Below are positions 49,130-61,302 of a DNA stretch of 64,000 bases, in pieces. The notes under the pieces were generated by a model. The model had not been told where the DNA came from, ran no database searches, and saw only the letters and a program-made list of their open reading frames with translations. The stretch is from Guillardia theta CCMP2712. Lineage: Eukaryota > Cryptophyceae > Pyrenomonadales > Geminigeraceae. The stretch lies in contig NW_005434666.1 in assembly GCF_000315625.1 (NCBI RefSeq), positions 683,830 through 747,829 on the forward strand, read 5' to 3'. Position 1 is the stretch's first letter; each line of letters starts with the position of its first letter. The position numbers were made by a program, and so were the translations under genes.

Positions 49130-50539
49130 ATGGGGCGCGGGGACGATGTCGGAGGTGCGATGCAGGTGGCGGTAGCCGTTGGAGTTGTGGCGGTGGGAGC
49201 CGTCTACTGGCTGATGAAGGGATCGAAGGGCTCCCGGAAGGAGAGGAAGGTGAGAGTCCGAGCCGATCCTCCTTCATGCCTCACCCGAGTTGTTAGATCT
49301 TCCTTGACAAGTCCAAGAAGCAGTCCGTACCCCTCACAGAGAAGATCCAGCTGTCCCATGACACCTTCCTCTACCGATTCTCTCTACCCACCCCAGATCA
49401 CGTGCTGGGTTTGCCCGTCGGAAAGCACTTCAAGGCAACGACACTGTCCCAGTACGCCCTCTGACCCGCCCTCACAGATTTTCGGGAAGATTCCGACGCC
49501 AAAGGTGAAGAATGAATGGAACGGCAAGGAGGACAGCGAGCAGATCGATCCCTCTCATGACGGACTGGTGGAGAGGAAGTACACACCCACTTCATCCGAT
49601 GAAGAAGTAGGATATTTCGACCTTGTCATCAAGGTGTACCGCCAAGGTTCGGAAGCGAAGGTTCGCCAAGATGGCCGAGAGTGATGCTTGTTTTCTGCAG
49701 GACACACGTACAACCCTCCGCGAGATAAGTTCCCTGATGGCGGGAAGATATCAAGATACATCGACAGCTTGAAGATTGGAGACATGCTTGAAATCCAAGG
49801 CCCCTTCGGCCATATCGAATACCTTGGAAAGGGAGTCTTCAAGGTTGGGTGCTTTCAAACATTTGGTCCGGCTTCTTGACCTTTCCTCTGTCGCAGTCAT
49901 TTGCTAAGGAACTGGAGGCTGTCAAGGAGATCGGAATGGTTGCTGGCGGAACCGGGATCACTCCCATGCTTCAGATCATCAACGCAGTGTTGAGGGACAA
50001 GTCGGACACAACCAAAATCAGGCTTTTGTTTGCGAACCAGGTGACATTGATGCGTGCGAGTGCTCCCTCGTCATAACAGAGGGATTGAAGACCAAGGAAG
50101 ATATATTGCTCATGGATAAGCTGGAGGAGCTGCGAGAGGCAAACAAGAGTCAAGTCAAGATCTACTACACTCTAGACAAGTGTGTTCTAATTCCTTCTTT
50201 ATCATCAACTGATGATCAAACCACAGCCCACCAAAGAACTGGAAAGGATTCACGGGCTTTGTCAATGAAGGTATTCGATCCTCTCATAATGCTTCTTCTC
50301 CTACATGAGTCATTCAATGTGCCCAAGATATCAATTGACTCGCTCGCAGCCATGCTAGCGGAAACGATGCCTGCAGCTTCGGGCAAGTCTGTCATTCTCA
50401 TGTGCGGTCCTCCTCCCATGATTGATTTCGCTGTACGTCCAAACCTGGACAAGGTGATCTTTGAACCATCTTGCCAGCTGAATATGACACGATGGGACCG
50501 CAGTTGGGGTTCTCCAAGAGTCAGATGTTGGCGTTCTAA
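49130..50539 (+). CDS. CYB5R: NADH-cytochrome b5 reductase, membrane anchored
   Basis: Flavoprotein that moves electrons from NADH to cytochrome b5, at the ER or the outer mitochondrial membrane. The ATG at 49130 (MGRGDDVGG) is preferred over an upstream in-frame one at 49031 because it places a single N-terminal membrane helix ([20 protein letters not shown]) directly after the start. Then come [33 protein letters not shown], the FAD motif [28 protein letters not shown], the NADH motif [30 protein letters not shown] and the signature [12 protein letters not shown]. It ends with [13 protein letters not shown] 50537-50539. All cofactor motifs are intact. A short Lys/Glu insertion ([14 protein letters not shown]) lies before the RxYTP motif. 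Confidence 0.93.
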
Positions 50540-50750
50540 GCGGAATGAAGGGAAAGCTTCTAGATGCTTCTGTGAAAGTCAATTTTGAAAATTGTTTGAT
50601 GCCCAGTGCTTGTGTGTCTTGATCTGTGCCATTGACTGAGTGGATCATAGCATGTCGAGGGACGGGGAACACATCTGCCCAACCTCAATCGCTGACGTGT
50701 CTGAGTGTTTCAAGCCGCAAGTCTCCGGCAAAGCCACCAACGCACAGCAA

Positions 50751-51580
50751 TCATGCATTATCTTGCTTCTGCTTCATCATGCGGTAACCAAGCCGCCTGT
50801 AATGGACGATGGTGATCCATTCGAGCTGGACACACCACGCGACGAGCTGAAACGACCAGAGCATGGCGCCGATCCTTGACAAAGAGTCAGTTGCCTTGAG
50901 TTGGAGTAAGCATTACCCACCCAGACGTAACTCCCGAAGCAACCAAAAGGAACATGCTTCCGATAAACGAAAATCCTCCGAAGATCGCCCACACAAGCAC
51001 CCATCCTCTCTCCCAATAGTGCACCTGCCATGACGCTATTCCAGCCATCTGGGAAAGCGTTCAACCTCAAGGTATCGTCACCGTCTGCTCACCATGGCAA
51101 GGAGCGAGCATGTTGTTGCTGCTGTAGCCGCAACCCACCAGTGCTTTGTAGGAAGCATCAGGTGATAGGTCTCTCTATGAAGATATCTACTCTCACCGCA
51201 ATTGCCAAGAGACAGGCAGCAGACATTGCTATACAGCCGCCGAAGACAGGAATCAACGTTCTTGGCCGACAGAAGTTGCGATCCCGCAGAAGATGAGAGT
51301 AAATGAGAGCAGTGCTTTCGATCCAATCATAATTGTTGAATGGACCAAGAACTTTTCTAATGTCTTCCGCTTCCTTCGAACGGTTCCTCAGGCCGCCTCG
51401 CGATTCTGTCACACCGATTCAAAATCTGAGAAAAGGAAGCACAAGGACAAAATTTGGAAGGAGCGGAAGTAGGAGGAAGATGAAAAGAAGAAGATTGTGG
51501 GAGGCGGGCGGGGTGAGAGGGAGAGAGAGGATGTTGTGCAAGAGCAAGCGCAGGGAGCATGGTATCTCACCGCTAGACAT
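50751..51580 (-). CDS. Small four-helix membrane protein of unknown function
   Basis: A 10-nt first coding exon (ATGTCTAGCG, 51580-51571) joins in phase to ESRGGLRNRSKEAEDIRKVL, an N-terminal soluble segment. Four hydrophobic segments lie in successive exons: LIPVFGGCIAMSAACLLAIA, PTKHWWVAATAATTCSLLAM, WVLVWAIFGGFSFIGSMFLL and IGAMLWSFQLVAWCVQLEWI. A basic C-terminus (HYRRLGYRMMKQKQDNA) ends at TGA 50751-50753. The layout resembles small four-TM families, but I do not recognise the family. It is tail-to-tail with CYB5R (211 bp) and head-to-head with the SLC35 gene. Confidence 0.6.
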
Positions 51581-52368
51581 GGGAATGGCGAGTCTGCCTC
51601 AGACCTATCAACAAGCTCTGAGGGCAGCTTGCAACGTCACTGCAGCGAAATATCCCCAGGGATACTTTTGAAACAAGAATTGAAAAAGTGAATTTTTAGT
51701 ATTGAGGGGAAGATAATGCCAGCAGTACTGAGGTGGGGTGGTGTAACAGGTGGGGTAGTCAAGAGGTGGGTGGTTGTTGATCGTGATAGAGAGGGTGGGG
51801 TCATTTAAAGGAAAGAGGAAGGTAGGAGGTGTAGTAGAGGTCATGCTTCAAGACTGGGGTTATGGAATAGAGGGTGGGGTGGGGGTATCTTTTGCCTAGG
51901 ATTGGTGGGGTGGGTTCATGCTAGCTGGGGTGTGAAGTAGGTGGGGTAATGACTGACCCAGTAATCTATTGGGGTAGTTTTGGGCTCTTTGTAGGGGTGG
52001 GTGGGGTGGTTAGATGGGGTGGGGTTGAAGTCCGGTTGGCGCGGGCTGCCGGCATGGGTGAGTGGGGCATGAGAGTTGACGCAATGCAGAGGCTCTTCCC
52101 GTTGTTGCATTGACGATGTGAACATGCTGCCGAGCCCTTCCTACTTGTCCATGCTGAGATCCTCCTTTTGTCATTCCTCCCTGAGGGTTGTGGGTCTCGA
52201 AGCGATAGCTCGTAGGCTCTCAGGGTTATTGAACGCCAGAGCGATCAATCCTCGTTTCAAGGGCATGTCATGTCCGCATCATCTTGATGATTATGAGATC
52301 TTTTGTGCGTGTTGTTGCACCTCTTAAGGCATAGAGATACAAATTTCGGTGATTCCAAAGTTCCAGGC
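51581..52368. promoter_or_regulatory. G-rich head-to-head spacer between four-helix and SLC35 genes
   Basis: From 51715 to 52060 the + strand carries at least ten GGGGTGGG/GGTGGGGT units alternating with short AT-richer words (GGGGTAGTC, GGGGTCATTTAAAG, GGGGTAATGACTG). No coding exon seen. Confidence 0.55.
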
Positions 52369-54383
52369 ATGCACTCCACGCACGAGTACAAGCAAGTCCC
52401 ATTACAAGAGATGAACGTCAAGGTAATTTGATTCAAGAGAGATAGGCACCTATTTCTCTGAATGTTTTTGTTGGTATTCACAACTTGTGTTGTAGAAGGA
52501 TGACCTAATTTCCAACGACGTATCCGATATTGAAGTAGCGAACGGTGCGGATTCCATAAGATTTGATGGTTCGTAATGATCTATGGAAATCCAATCAGGC
52601 TCTGCTCATGATCACGAAACTCAAAAGGATAATGGTAATTGTCTTCTTCATTCTTGAATACCCATTTCTAAATGTATTTTCAAAGCAGCAAAGGCAATGG
52701 CCTCAAACAAGACCAATCAATTAATTAAAGCAGCGGCTTTGGTCGGTCTGGTCTTTCAGAATACGTCTCTGATTCTCTTCATGAAACAAGCATCCATAAC
52801 GCCATCAGAAGGTACAATCATCTCTGTGTCGTCTCGGGGAGGGTTGATATCTTTTTCAGATGGGAAGAAAGCCTTGACGACTACAGTTGTAGTCATGGTG
52901 ATGCTTGACATGGCTTCCCAGTGTGAACCTGATGCAAACATGGTTGTAGGTGGAGTTCTTCAAAATTACTGCCTGTATTCTGGAGATTGCATACCGCAGG
53001 CGCAAAAGCGGTGGATTGATAAGTGAGATCAGAGAAGAGATTGTTGGCAAGCCCAGGGAAACCATGATGTTGCTGGTCCCTGCCTTCATGTACCTGGCAC
53101 AAAACAACCTTCTGTTCATTGCGGTATTGTTCAAGATGTTGAATCAGTCTCGTTTGTAATTGTTCTACACAAGGTTGCAAACTTGGAAGCCGTTGTGTAT
53201 CAGGTCAGCGCGTCAGAGATAGTTTGGTAGCAAGAATCGTTTATCTTGATTGTTTTGGTCAGGTTATTGCTCAGTTGAAAATTCTCACGACTGCGGGGTT
53301 TTCCATTCTCATTCTTGAGGTATGAATGGCTTGATCTGCAGTAGGAAGCTCTTGATATCTTGAACTCTAGCGCAAGCTAACGATCCAGCAATGGTCGTCC
53401 CTCGTGTTGTTGACCATTGGAGCCGCTGGTCAATTTGGAATCTTTATTAGCCTTCAAGATTTGATTCTTTTATAGTGGTTCAAGTTGACAATTCTTCTCC
53501 TGGACAAGTCGCAAAGAAGACCGAAGTGAACATTCGTATTTTGCATGGATTGTGACTGACTCGATCATGTGAAATAGGCAAATTTATCTAGCACCATTGG
53601 ACTTGCTTGTGCATTGCTTGCTCAGGTTTCATTACATCGATCGTCACTTTCGAAGGCTGACTGTCCCACGTCAGTGCACGTCTGGTTTTGCGGGAGTTTT
53701 TTGTGAGAAGATGCTGAAAGGCGGAAGGTATGCGCCTGAGATTCAGGAAAGGAGATTCAATCTCACTCAACGACAGCTCGAACATGTCAGTGCGAAATAT
53801 TCAGCTTGGAGTTCCTGGATTTGTGTTCGGTATCGCAGGTATGTAGCCTCACACCTCACTTGAGATCATCTTTGTAACGAACTTGTATGGACTTTGATAC
53901 TCACGACAACATCTAGGCGTTCTCCTCACCGATTACACAAAAGTTACAACCGGCGGATTTTTTCAGGTATGAATCTCACCGTTAGGTATGAGGAGCTCAA
54001 GACTTTGTTCAACAGGGTTACACATACTTGACGTGGATCGTCATATGCCTGCATTCAATTGGGGGTTTGTTGGTAACTGTCATCATGAAGTACGCAGACA
54101 ACATTGCGAAGGTTTGTAGTCAGGATTCCTTCAATCCGATCGTAAACGATTTGTACGCAGACTATTGCCATCGGGATATCGTTGGTGGTTTCCACGGCGG
54201 TTTCGATGTACATCTTTGACTTCGTTCTAACTACCAACTTCTGTATTGGAGGGTAAGGTCTTCTCGCAATCATCTCTGAATTTTGACATGGGTATTAGTT
54301 CCGCTGTGATTTTCGCCAGTTTCATGTACTCATCTAACTTGAAGGTACGGCAGTATCGAGTTGTCTTAGGCAGGGTATATTGA
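52369..54383 (+). CDS. SLC35A-type nucleotide-sugar transporter
   Basis: Golgi or ER antiporter that exchanges a nucleotide sugar (UDP-GlcNAc, UDP-Gal or CMP-sialic-acid class) for the nucleoside monophosphate. Four short exons join in phase from the ATG at 52369: MHSTHEYKQVPLQEMNVK, DDLISNDVSDIEVANG, SAHDHETQKDN and AKAMASNKTNQLIKAAALVG. Helices follow with the family hallmarks LVPAFMYLAQNNLLFIAVAN, LEAVVYQVIAQLKILTTAGF and LTSGFAGVFCEKMLKGG. Later exons give VRNIQLGVPGFVFGIAGVLL, GFFQGYTYLTWIVICLHSIG, GLLVTVIMKYADNIAK and FVLTTNFCIGGSAVIFASFM. The stop is TGA 54381-54383 unless a further intron follows SNLK. The substrate cannot be read from sequence. The cytosolic N-terminus is long and charged. 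Confidence 0.9.
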
Positions 54384-54782
54384 TGCTGGGATGCAGATGT
54401 GCCCAGCTCCCAAACCAGTCAACTAATTCCGAATTCCCGCTCATCGGCTATTTTTCACTTAACATCTCTTGGGCTCCGAGAATTTCCCGGCGAGTTTCCT
54501 GCCGAAGTTCAGCAGCACGACTCATTCACAGTCAAGATTCCTGTTGTAGTAAACTCGATTTCCGCAACTGAGGCTCTGCCGCTCAGTTCATCTCGCAGAG
54601 TCGCGCTCGGGTGACGGTCAGTGACCCCTTGGCAAGTTGTAGTCAAGTACAACAGCGGCCCCGCTAGTACAGGCCAGTGACGGGCCCAAACGGTCACGGC
54701 GCGTGGGTGAACTCGGAAGCATTTTTTGGAGTCAAAATCATCAACGGCTTTGTAACCGTCGATCAACTGTCTGCCAAGTCCC
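54384..54782. promoter_or_regulatory. Spacer between SLC35 and IQ-protein genes (same strand)
   Basis: GC-rich 5' region of the next gene. Contains GGTGACGGTCAGTGACC (about 54612) and AAACGGTCACGG (54688-54699). No exon seen. Confidence 0.4.
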
Positions 54783-57770
54783 ATGGCTGAGCACCTTGAC
54801 GCTTCTGCTGATCCTCCGCCGAAAGCTCCTACCCGCCCTCCTCATTCCCCTCCCTCCTCTCCCTCCTCTCCCTCCTCTCCCTCCTCTCCCTCTCACCGCA
54901 GAGTTTCTCATGCAGCAGAGAGGGACGATCAAGACGTCAGGCGGGACGTGCTCCCTGCTCTCGCAAGTTCCCCTCAAGTGAAGCAGAAGAGGCCTCCCAA
55001 GGTCCCCGCGCTCGCTCTCTCGCTCCCGCTCGTCCTGCCAACAATGCTCGAGCACCGCAGAAAGAAGCTGGAGATCTTGACGTCAAGGACGAGCCAGCAG
55101 AGTCAGCAAGTCACAGCAGAGCGACGGGCGCTGACAGACAGGCCGGGGGAGGCAGGCAGGTACTACCCCGCTTTGAACCTGCAAGAGGAGAGCATTAAGA
55201 GCCGACATGTCAGCAAGATGCTGCCAAAGCTACGGCACAAGATGCAAGAGAAAAACGAGAAACTCAAGTATGTACAAGCCTTAAAGAATGACACGCGAGT
55301 TGTCGTGAGTTTACAAGAGAGGGTACAACTGAAGAGAAAGATCAAACTGTGGTTGTCCTTCCTCTTCTTCTACAAGTCTCTGCAAAGGCTCAAAGTCTAC
55401 TGGAACGACGCCAAGGGTCTCAATGAGATGAAATACGTTCGTTTCCGCGCCGCAACAAGAATCCAGCGCGCTGTGCTGCATGTTCAGGCGAAGAAGTCGA
55501 TGATATCATGGATGCACAAGCTTGTTGCTTTCAATCGCTCCTCTTGGAAGTTTCGTCTTGCTCTCAGGTGAGGTCCGTTCCTCCTCCGCACTAGCTCACT
55601 TCCCCTCTCCTCGACAGAATCCACAGGAAGAGAAGGGCCACCAGAATCATCACGGACTTCCTTCACAAGTGCGCTTCCTTCGAGAAGGCGACGGAAGAAT
55701 CCAGAATCGTGAGAGGAGGAGAGGAGAGGAGTGAACTTGACGCTCTAGCATGCAGATCAGGACCAAGGTGCTGCATTTCTTCAACAAGGTCAAGAGATGT
55801 CAGCAGCTCTTCAGGGACTACTGTGCCGTAATCTTCTCTTCCCATCATCCTCGGTGGAGCTCACGTTGCTGCAGGTGCAGAGGGCAAGGTTTGAGGTGAT
55901 GGAGAGGCAGTGGAGCATGTACGACCCCTCCTGTTCCCCAGCTCGTCTCACCCACCGTCCTCAAGGTTCGTCGCAAACCCCAGGCTCAACTGGGTGCTAC
56001 GAGCTCCTCCTCCCGACTCCCCGTTCGACCCGTCGAGAAACTCCTTCAGGTGATGCTATCGTCCTCCTCCCGCTGCTGTACGATCCATCCTCCCTTCTGC
56101 CTTCTTCTGTTCCCAGAATTGTCTCTCCTCTACCCATCTCAACCTCCTCTCTGCTCCCTGACCTTCTCTCTGCTCCCGCTGTTTCTGACCCTTCCACGCA
56201 GTGATCTGCTTCCTTCTCACATTCTGGAGTCGCTCGACAACTTGAATCCCTTCCAGGTGACTCATTGGGTTTAGGGTTTAGGGGGGCTTCATTGGCATCA
56301 GGCGAGTTGTACTGACTTATGCTCGTAGCGAACACAGTGAGCGAAGATCTCCTCGAAATTCTCTCTCCTTCTTTATCCTCCTCCTCCTCTTCATACTCCT
56401 ACTTCTCCTACTTCTTCGCCTGCTTCTTTTGCTCTTCCTATTCCTGCTCCTCCTATTCCTCGTACTTACCCTTGCAACCATTCCCTCTCTCCCTCTCCCT
56501 CCTCTTCAAGTCTTTCTCCCACTTCACCCACTCCCTGCCTCCCCTCCACTCACCGCAGTCTGCTCTCTGCCAGGTCTCAACTGCCCAGCAACCTCGTCAA
56601 CGCTGAGATCGCTAAGAAGGCGGCCAAGTACCTCAAGGCAGCAAACGGCTTCCTCCTCGACTCCATGGAGACCGACGGCTTTGTGCAGGATGTGCTCAAG
56701 ATGCTGAGGGTAGTTGAACCATACCCCCTCCTCCTCCTCCTCCTCCTCCTCCTCCTCCTCCTCCTCCTCCTCCTCCTCCTCCTCCTCCTCCTCCTCCTCC
56801 TACAGCTCTTGCTCCTCGCAAGGCCTCTGCACTCTCTCTCCCCTTTGATCGTCCCTCGCTCTCTTCTCAGAGGACCATCAGGACAAGCCCACCGTTACCA
56901 TGGACGAGATCAAAGTGCATCTCGAGCTCGCTAAGATGAAATTCTTCAAGCACATCCTGAGGCTCAAAAGACGGAAATTTCTCGCCCGCATCGAGAAGGC
57001 GAGGAGGAGGAGGTGGAGGAGGAGGAGGAATGAAGGAGGGAGCAGCTCGTACCTGACGGTGATTCCAGCTGAAACTCAAGGCAGAGATGGAAACTATTGA
57101 AAATCTTCCAAGAGGTAAGGAGGAGCAGCAGGCAGGAGGAAGGAGAGAGGAAAAAAGAAGCAGGGGGAAGGAAGCACCGGGCAGGAGGCAGGAGGCAGGC
57201 AGCAGGAAGGAAGGGCGAGGAGGAGGTCATCTCACTCTGCTGCAGGAGCTACTCGTTTTGACGTTCTCCTGGCTCATCCCGCAGTCACTCACTTCGTGCA
57301 AAACAAGTCAGCGATCGTACATGGGGCGAAAGACTCAGAAAAAGCTCGACCATGGCGGCTACTCGCCTTCCATTCGCTCATAGACACAGGTATCCTTCCC
57401 TTCCCTTCCTCTCTCCTCCTCTTCCTCTCCTCCCTCTCCTCCCTCCTCCTCCTCCTCCTCCTGCTTCTGCTCTTCCTCCTCCTCACCGTCGTCGTCCTCT
57501 CCCTGTCCCCTCACCTCAGAGCAGGGATCCTGAGGAAAGAGATCTCCTATCATCATCAGGTCCGCACCTTCCTAGCGTCCTCCTGTCACATCCTCATCCC
57601 GCAGGTCATAACTCGCGCTGCCCTGCTCATCCACGAGCGGCAACTCCGGAAGCAGAGCCTCTTGCACAAGAACCAAACCGCCTCCATGCAGCGAAAGTCT
57701 CTTTGCCCCCGTCCCAGCTTCTCTATCCTCCTCTCTCCCCCACTCCCCCTTTCTCTCTCTCTCGCTCTCG

Positions 57771-57802
<32 letters not shown>

Positions 57803-57823
57803 GTCTCTCTCTCTCTGTCTCTC

Positions 57824-57910
<87 letters not shown>

Positions 57911-58639
57911 CCTCCTCCATCTTCCAACCTCTTGCCTACGCTCCCTCCATCCCCCCTAAACCCATCACGGCCAACAGTCTCTTCCTCCTTCCTTCTCTCT
58001 CGCCCCACTCTCCTAACTCTCCCCTCCTTTCCTCTCCTCTCACTTGCTCACAGGATCCACTTCCGCCTTCGCAAGATCCAATCTCTTCCTGATATCGAAG
58101 TGGAGGTAGTGAGTGTTGCGTGTGCTGCCCGCCCCTCCACTATACTTCCTCCTCCTCCTCCCCTCCTCCTCCTCCTCCCTCTCCTCGTCTCCTCATCTCC
58201 TCTTCCTCCTTGACCAGTAACTCCAGGAGTCTTCGCCCCGCCGCAAGTCTTCTGTCTTCCAGGTGGAGAAGGTGACCGCACTGCTCTTTCTTGCTCCAGC
58301 TGAGCCCGAGCACCAGGGCGACAAGGGCTACGTGAGCGTGAGCATGGAGGAAGAGAAGGAAGAGAAGAAGAACAGATTCTCCTCCCTCATAGCAGCCATC
58401 ACACCAAGAAAGGAGCGAGAGGTGAGGACGAGGACGAGGAAGGAGAGGATGGAGAGGAAGATCAAGAGAGTGGGGAGGGATCGGCGAGGGAGGGTGGAGA
58501 GGGAGGTTGTGCAAGGAGATATGGTTGTGGCGTTGACCGGCTGCAGGAGCTGGAGAGCTTCACCAAGGACGCTCTGATGAAGGTGCAGCGACTGTGCGAG
58601 AGGAACTTGTCGCTTCCTCTTGATCTCTACATGATGTAA
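54783..58639 (+). CDS. Basic IQ-motif/helical protein, possibly ciliary
   Basis: The ATG at 54783 opens a Pro/Ser-rich N-terminus with SSPSSPS repeats, then a basic helical region (KSRHVSKMLPKLRHKMQEKN). IQ-like helices follow (RFRAATRIQRAVLHVQAKKS; then RATRIITDFLHKCASFEKAT and IRTKVLHFFNKVKRCQQLF). Later exons include VQRARFEVMERQWSMYDP, LPSNLVNAEIAKKAAKYLKA, MDEIKVHLELAKMKFFKHIL, HFVQNKSAIVHG, VITRAALLIHERQLRKQSLL, IHFRLRKIQSLPDIEVE and LQELESFTKDALMKVQRLCE, ending TAA 58637-58639. IQ-type helices usually bind calmodulin or light chains. A ciliary role is only a guess. Introns are CT-rich microsatellites, as in CFAP61 and the PARP-like gene. It is tail-to-tail with the CDK gene, 134 bp apart. 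Confidence 0.65.
56724..56800. repeat. (CTC)n microsatellite in intron
   Basis: About 25 CTC triplets between the DGFVQDVLKMLR exon and the next exon of the IQ gene. Confidence 0.9.
57743..57907. repeat. (CT)n dinucleotide microsatellite in intron
   Basis: Long CT array with occasional TCTG and TCG interruptions at its 5' end and a perfect run over its last 70 bases; intronic in the IQ gene. Confidence 0.9.
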
Positions 58640-58773
58640 ATAAACTTCATTGCCGTCAAAAAGATCTGGGTCAGAAGCTGCAGCGACTCCTCCTCCTCCT
58701 CCTCCTCCTCCTCCTTGCCGTCTTCCTCATCCTCTTCTTCTACTCCTCCTCCTTTCAACAACAGCTGCTTCCT

Positions 58774-58894
58774 TCAAGGCCCGACTCGCGGCATCTTGTT
58801 GGGAGGAAGGGAGTTGTGATCTCTTGCCCCGATCGCGTTCGGATGAGAAGGACGAGGAGCTCCCTGCTGCTGGTGATGGTGCTGCTGCTTCTGC

Positions 58895-58929
<35 letters not shown>

Positions 58930-60781
58930 TGCCGCCTTCTCCACCGACCTTTTCTTCTTAACCTGCTCGCTGCTCGTCAGCTCTCCCTCTCCTTTTTCCC
59001 TCCCTCCCTCCTCATCCTCCTCCTTTGGTCCCCATGCTCTCTCGTCGCTCCCTCACCTGCCACTCATGAAAGGCATCGGAGCCGCGGCTGGGATCGAGGT
59101 CGCGGGGAGGAGCAGGCATCGGCTCCGAGTAGAAGTAGTCATGGTTGAGCGCCTGATTCGCTGTCAAGCGGTGGTCCGGGTTGAGGGTGAGCAGGCCCTC
59201 CAGCAGCTTGTACTCCTGCTCCTGCAGCTCCCCTGACACGGTCTTCTTGATGTGCTCACGGAAGATGCAGGGCTTGGGCTTGAACTTGAGGTTCTTCATG
59301 CCCGGCAGCTGCAAATGGACGTGAGCGAGGGACGAAGAGGGAGGGTGGAAGGCGTCAGGAACGGGAAGAACAAGAAGAGGGGAAGGAGGGGGATGAAGAA
59401 GAGAAGGGGAGGTGGGTCTGGGGAGAGGAAGGGAGAGGAGAGGGGAACAGGGAGGAGAAAGGAAGGAGCCAACAACCCTGTCGAAAGTGGGCCAGGCATC
59501 CTTGGAAGGGGTTCCGAAGACATCGAAGATCTTCTGAATCTGTTCCGTCTGAACCTCCTCATCAGATCCCCTCCTCTCAATCCTCTTCACTCCTCCCTCA
59601 CCTCGTTGTGCGGGCCGGAGACGGTGTGCGAGTCCTGCCAGATGTTCCTATAGTGGTTCGTTGTGTGCTTGAAGAGAAGCTCCGCAAAGATGCAGCCGAC
59701 CGACCAGATGTCGGCAGGCGCCCCGTACTTCTCCGACTCCAGCAGGACCTCAGGAGGGCGGTACCATAAGGTGATGACCTTCTTGGTGAGGGGCACAGAA
59801 GGATCGTTGTAGGAGCGCGCGAGACCGAAGTCAGCGATCTTCAGTGAGCCTTCCTTGGTGATCAACAGGTTCGCTCCCTTGATGTCTCGATGCCTGCATG
59901 CACTTCATCCTCTGCTGCCACCACCACCACCACCACTTCCTCCTCCCCCCCCCCTTCTCTCCCCCACCCTGCCGTCTTCCTCGACCCACTCCCTAGGTCA
60001 CGCCCCCTGCCTTCTGCTCCTCCCGCTCCTCGTTGGAGGGACTCACAGGATCTTCTGGGTGTGGAGGTAGTGGAGGCCCTCGAGCAGCTGCTTCAGGTAA
60101 TGTTTCACGTGCTCCTTCTTGATCTCAATCTGCCATCCCCGCCTCCGCCTCAGACACGCCGGGCCAACAGGAGCAGCTCAGTCACCTTGGGACTCAACAT
60201 CAGACCAGCCAGGTCGTGCTCCGCATACTCGAACACCTACGAGCAAGTAGATCAGCACAGCAGGAGGAGACTATCGAACAGTCTTGCCATGTAGACGCTC
60301 CCCTTCTGCTTGTTGTGGTCATGCGCCTTGGAAGTGACGATCTCTCTCAGCTGGACGATGTTGGGATGTTTCAAATTCCTGATGCAGAGTCAACCAGACA
60401 GCTCGAAAATTGAGGCGATCAACTTGAGGATCTTGATTTCTCTGATTGCTGTAATGGGGAATCCTTCTTTTTCATTGTCCATCTTGACTTTCTTCAACGC
60501 CACCATGCACTTCGTGCCTTCTCTCTCCCTCGCCAACCAAACCTGAACAAAATGAAATGATCAATCCTTTGACGTCTCAAAAATATAACCAATCGTCCAA
60601 TCACATCCATCATTGTCATCATGGAATCATCATTATCATCGTCGTCTCTGGAGACTTTCACTGAGCAGATCAAGTTTACCTGTCCATATTGTCCTTCTCC
60701 AATCTGCTCAACTTTGATGAAACATTCAACACTTCTTGCCTGGATTGAAAAAGTAAAACTCTTCTGAAGTGCATCAAGCAT
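58774..60781 (-). CDS. Cyclin-dependent kinase of the CDK12/13 (CDKC) type
   Basis: Transcription-elongation CDK predicted to pair with cyclin K/T and phosphorylate the RNA polymerase II CTD. ATG at 60781. Ordered exons give [18 protein letters not shown] (Gly loop), [20 protein letters not shown] (catalytic Lys) and [14 protein letters not shown], the PITAIRE cyclin-binding helix. [48 protein letters not shown] joined to [11 protein letters not shown], and [12 protein letters not shown] with [13 protein letters not shown] follow. About 18 extra residues ([18 protein letters not shown]) sit between AELLFK and [20 protein letters not shown]. The kinase ends near [20 protein letters not shown]. 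The tail is basic, then Gln/His-rich from a CTG/CAG repeat, ending [17 protein letters not shown] 58774-58776. All catalytic motifs are intact. Confidence 0.92.
58861..58931. repeat. CTG/CAG repeat coding poly-Gln in the CDK tail
   Basis: Imperfect CTG triplets on the + strand, read as CAG/CAA glutamine codons in the kinase C-terminus and followed by His codons. Expandable coding repeat. Confidence 0.8.
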
Positions 60782-60861
60782 CCTTCAACTGACCCCCCAC
60801 TGTCTTGACAAGTATGGTGCAACTACTCCTGGCATTTGTCCGACATGAACATCTCCTGCAC

Positions 60862-61302
60862 ATGGATCAGGCTCTACATCAGCTCTTGTTGGCAGGACCT
60901 GCTGGTGCAGCTCCAGGCTGTGAAGAATTCGATGAGAAGCACGCATCAGTCGCCATGTACAGGAAGATCATCAGAGAGACTCACATGATCGTTCTGAGGT
61001 CGGTTGGCACTGAAAGCAACATTCCCATTGTTTGCATCATGTGCGTTGTGCATTCTGATATACTATGTCACAAAGGAGAAAACGTGTCCATTGATCATGA
61101 TGGCCGTGTTCTCTAACAGCATCGGGATAGTTGCTCGAGAGACCGAGAGTTCTTGTCTCTGATCTCTTCATCCCATAGAGTCGTCAGGATTGAGACAGCT
61201 CTCTACAACAACCTCAACACGGGGGACATCGCACGTAGCTGGGAAGAAGATGAAACGAGAAGGCACAGGAAGCAGGCAGGGAGGGACAGGGAGGAGAAGT
61301 GA
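60862..61302 (+). CDS. Small two-exon ORF of unknown function
   Basis: A possible ATG at 60862 (MDQALHQLLLAGPAGAAPG) leads to CEEFDEKHASVAMYRKIIRE and THMIVLR. A GTCGGT donor at about 61000 and a CCCATAG acceptor near 61180 join in phase to VVRIETALYNNLNTGDIARS, then a basic tail RRHRKQAGRDREEK and TGA at 61300-61302. An upstream in-frame ATG at 60814 is only 32 bp from the CDK start. The predicted product is about 100 residues, charged and helical. I do not recognise it; the phase-consistent junction is the main support. Confidence 0.4.

Noticed and set aside
57586-58008. Arg-Glu repeat ORF on the minus strand
   Set aside because: Translation of the (CT)n microsatellite in an intron of the IQ gene.
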